Of a stretch of DNA of 5,005 nucleotides, positions 4,902-5,005 are shown one piece after another (the stretch's first letter is position 1; every line of letters begins with the position of its first letter). The stretch lies in the NCBI GenBank assembly GCA_003162115.1, contig PMMV01000119.1:1-5005 (forward strand), in the 5' to 3' direction. A program made the translations under genes and the position numbers. The notes under the pieces were generated by a model. That model was given only the letters and a program-made list of their open reading frames with translations, had not been told where the DNA came from and ran no database searches. This stretch comes from Methanobacterium sp. Lineage in GTDB: Archaea; Methanobacteriota; Methanobacteria; Methanobacteriales; Methanobacteriaceae.

Positions 4902-5005
4902 TTAGATTAAATGTGCTGTGATGTTGCATAAAGTTGCTGGTGTTACAAAAGCCATTGTAACTTTGCCGTTTGCATCATACTGCTACTGCTATAAGGGCTA
5001 ATAAT
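4902..5005 (-). pseudogene. Possible frameshifted 3' end of another minus-strand gene at the window edge
   Basis: On the minus strand a frame ending in TAA (4904-4902) reads YDANGKVTMAF then VTPATLCNITAHLI, which has a protein-like, beta-strand character similar to the neighbouring secreted protein. Going upstream, this frame hits TAG at 4985-4983. From there to the edge a different frame reads LLALIAVAV, like the core of a signal peptide. A single-base indel near the short tandem repeat TACTGC-TACTGC (plus strand 4978-4989) would join the two. This could be a decayed small secreted-protein gene or a sequencing error. The stretch is too short to exclude chance. Confidence 0.25.

Noticed and set aside
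4918..5001. Short plus-strand open frame from GTG/ATG (about 26 codons) near the right edge
   Set aside because: No ribosome-binding site, and it opposes a minus-strand frame that looks more protein-like; length is within chance.
1..5005. CRISPR arrays, tRNA, rRNA, riboswitches
   Set aside because: No regularly spaced direct repeats, cloverleaf with conserved T-loop, rRNA segment or known riboswitch core was seen on either strand by eye.

Overview
This AT-rich window most likely comes from a methanogenic archaeon of the Methanobacteriales (Methanobacterium or a close relative). The assignment is an inference. It rests on AT-rich TATA-type promoter elements, a GGTG ribosome-binding site before one gene, poly-T stretches after genes instead of hairpin-plus-T terminators, a secreted protein with eight N-glycosylation sequons, and the overall look of the proteins. 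No rRNA, tRNA or taxonomic marker gene is present, so a low-GC bacterium is not strictly excluded.

Layout. Positions 1 to about 1347 hold most of an IS200/IS605-family insertion sequence read on the minus strand. It has a complete Y1 (HUH) transposase gene tnpA (1261-854), the first 281 codons of an RNA-guided nuclease gene tnpB (845 to the left edge), and a strong subterminal hairpin (1305-1347) that should mark the left end. The right end and the guide RNA that normally overlaps the 3' end of tnpB lie outside the window. Next on the plus strand is a 441-residue protein (1493-2818) that joins four TPR repeats to a multi-pass CPBP/Abi (CAAX-protease-like) intramembrane metalloprotease with all its catalytic motifs.

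The right half is read entirely on the minus strand. A secreted or membrane-anchored beta-rich protein of unknown function (4835-4224) ends in long T tracts. Its promoter region carries a 17-bp palindrome. Next comes an alpha/beta hydrolase (4052-3225) with an intact Ser-Asp-His triad. Its promoter has a 7-15-7 inverted repeat near the predicted transcription start. Then follows a small YCII-like protein (3169-2834), which may be co-transcribed with the hydrolase or use its own TATA element. It converges tail-to-tail with the TPR-CPBP gene, leaving 15 bp between the stop codons. At the right edge there may be the frameshifted 3' end of another minus-strand gene.

No defence island, CRISPR array or obviously new multi-gene system is visible. 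The points most worth a second look are the TnpB RuvC-II motif, which has Gly where Glu is usual, the TPR-intramembrane-protease fusion, and the promoter palindromes of the two minus-strand genes.
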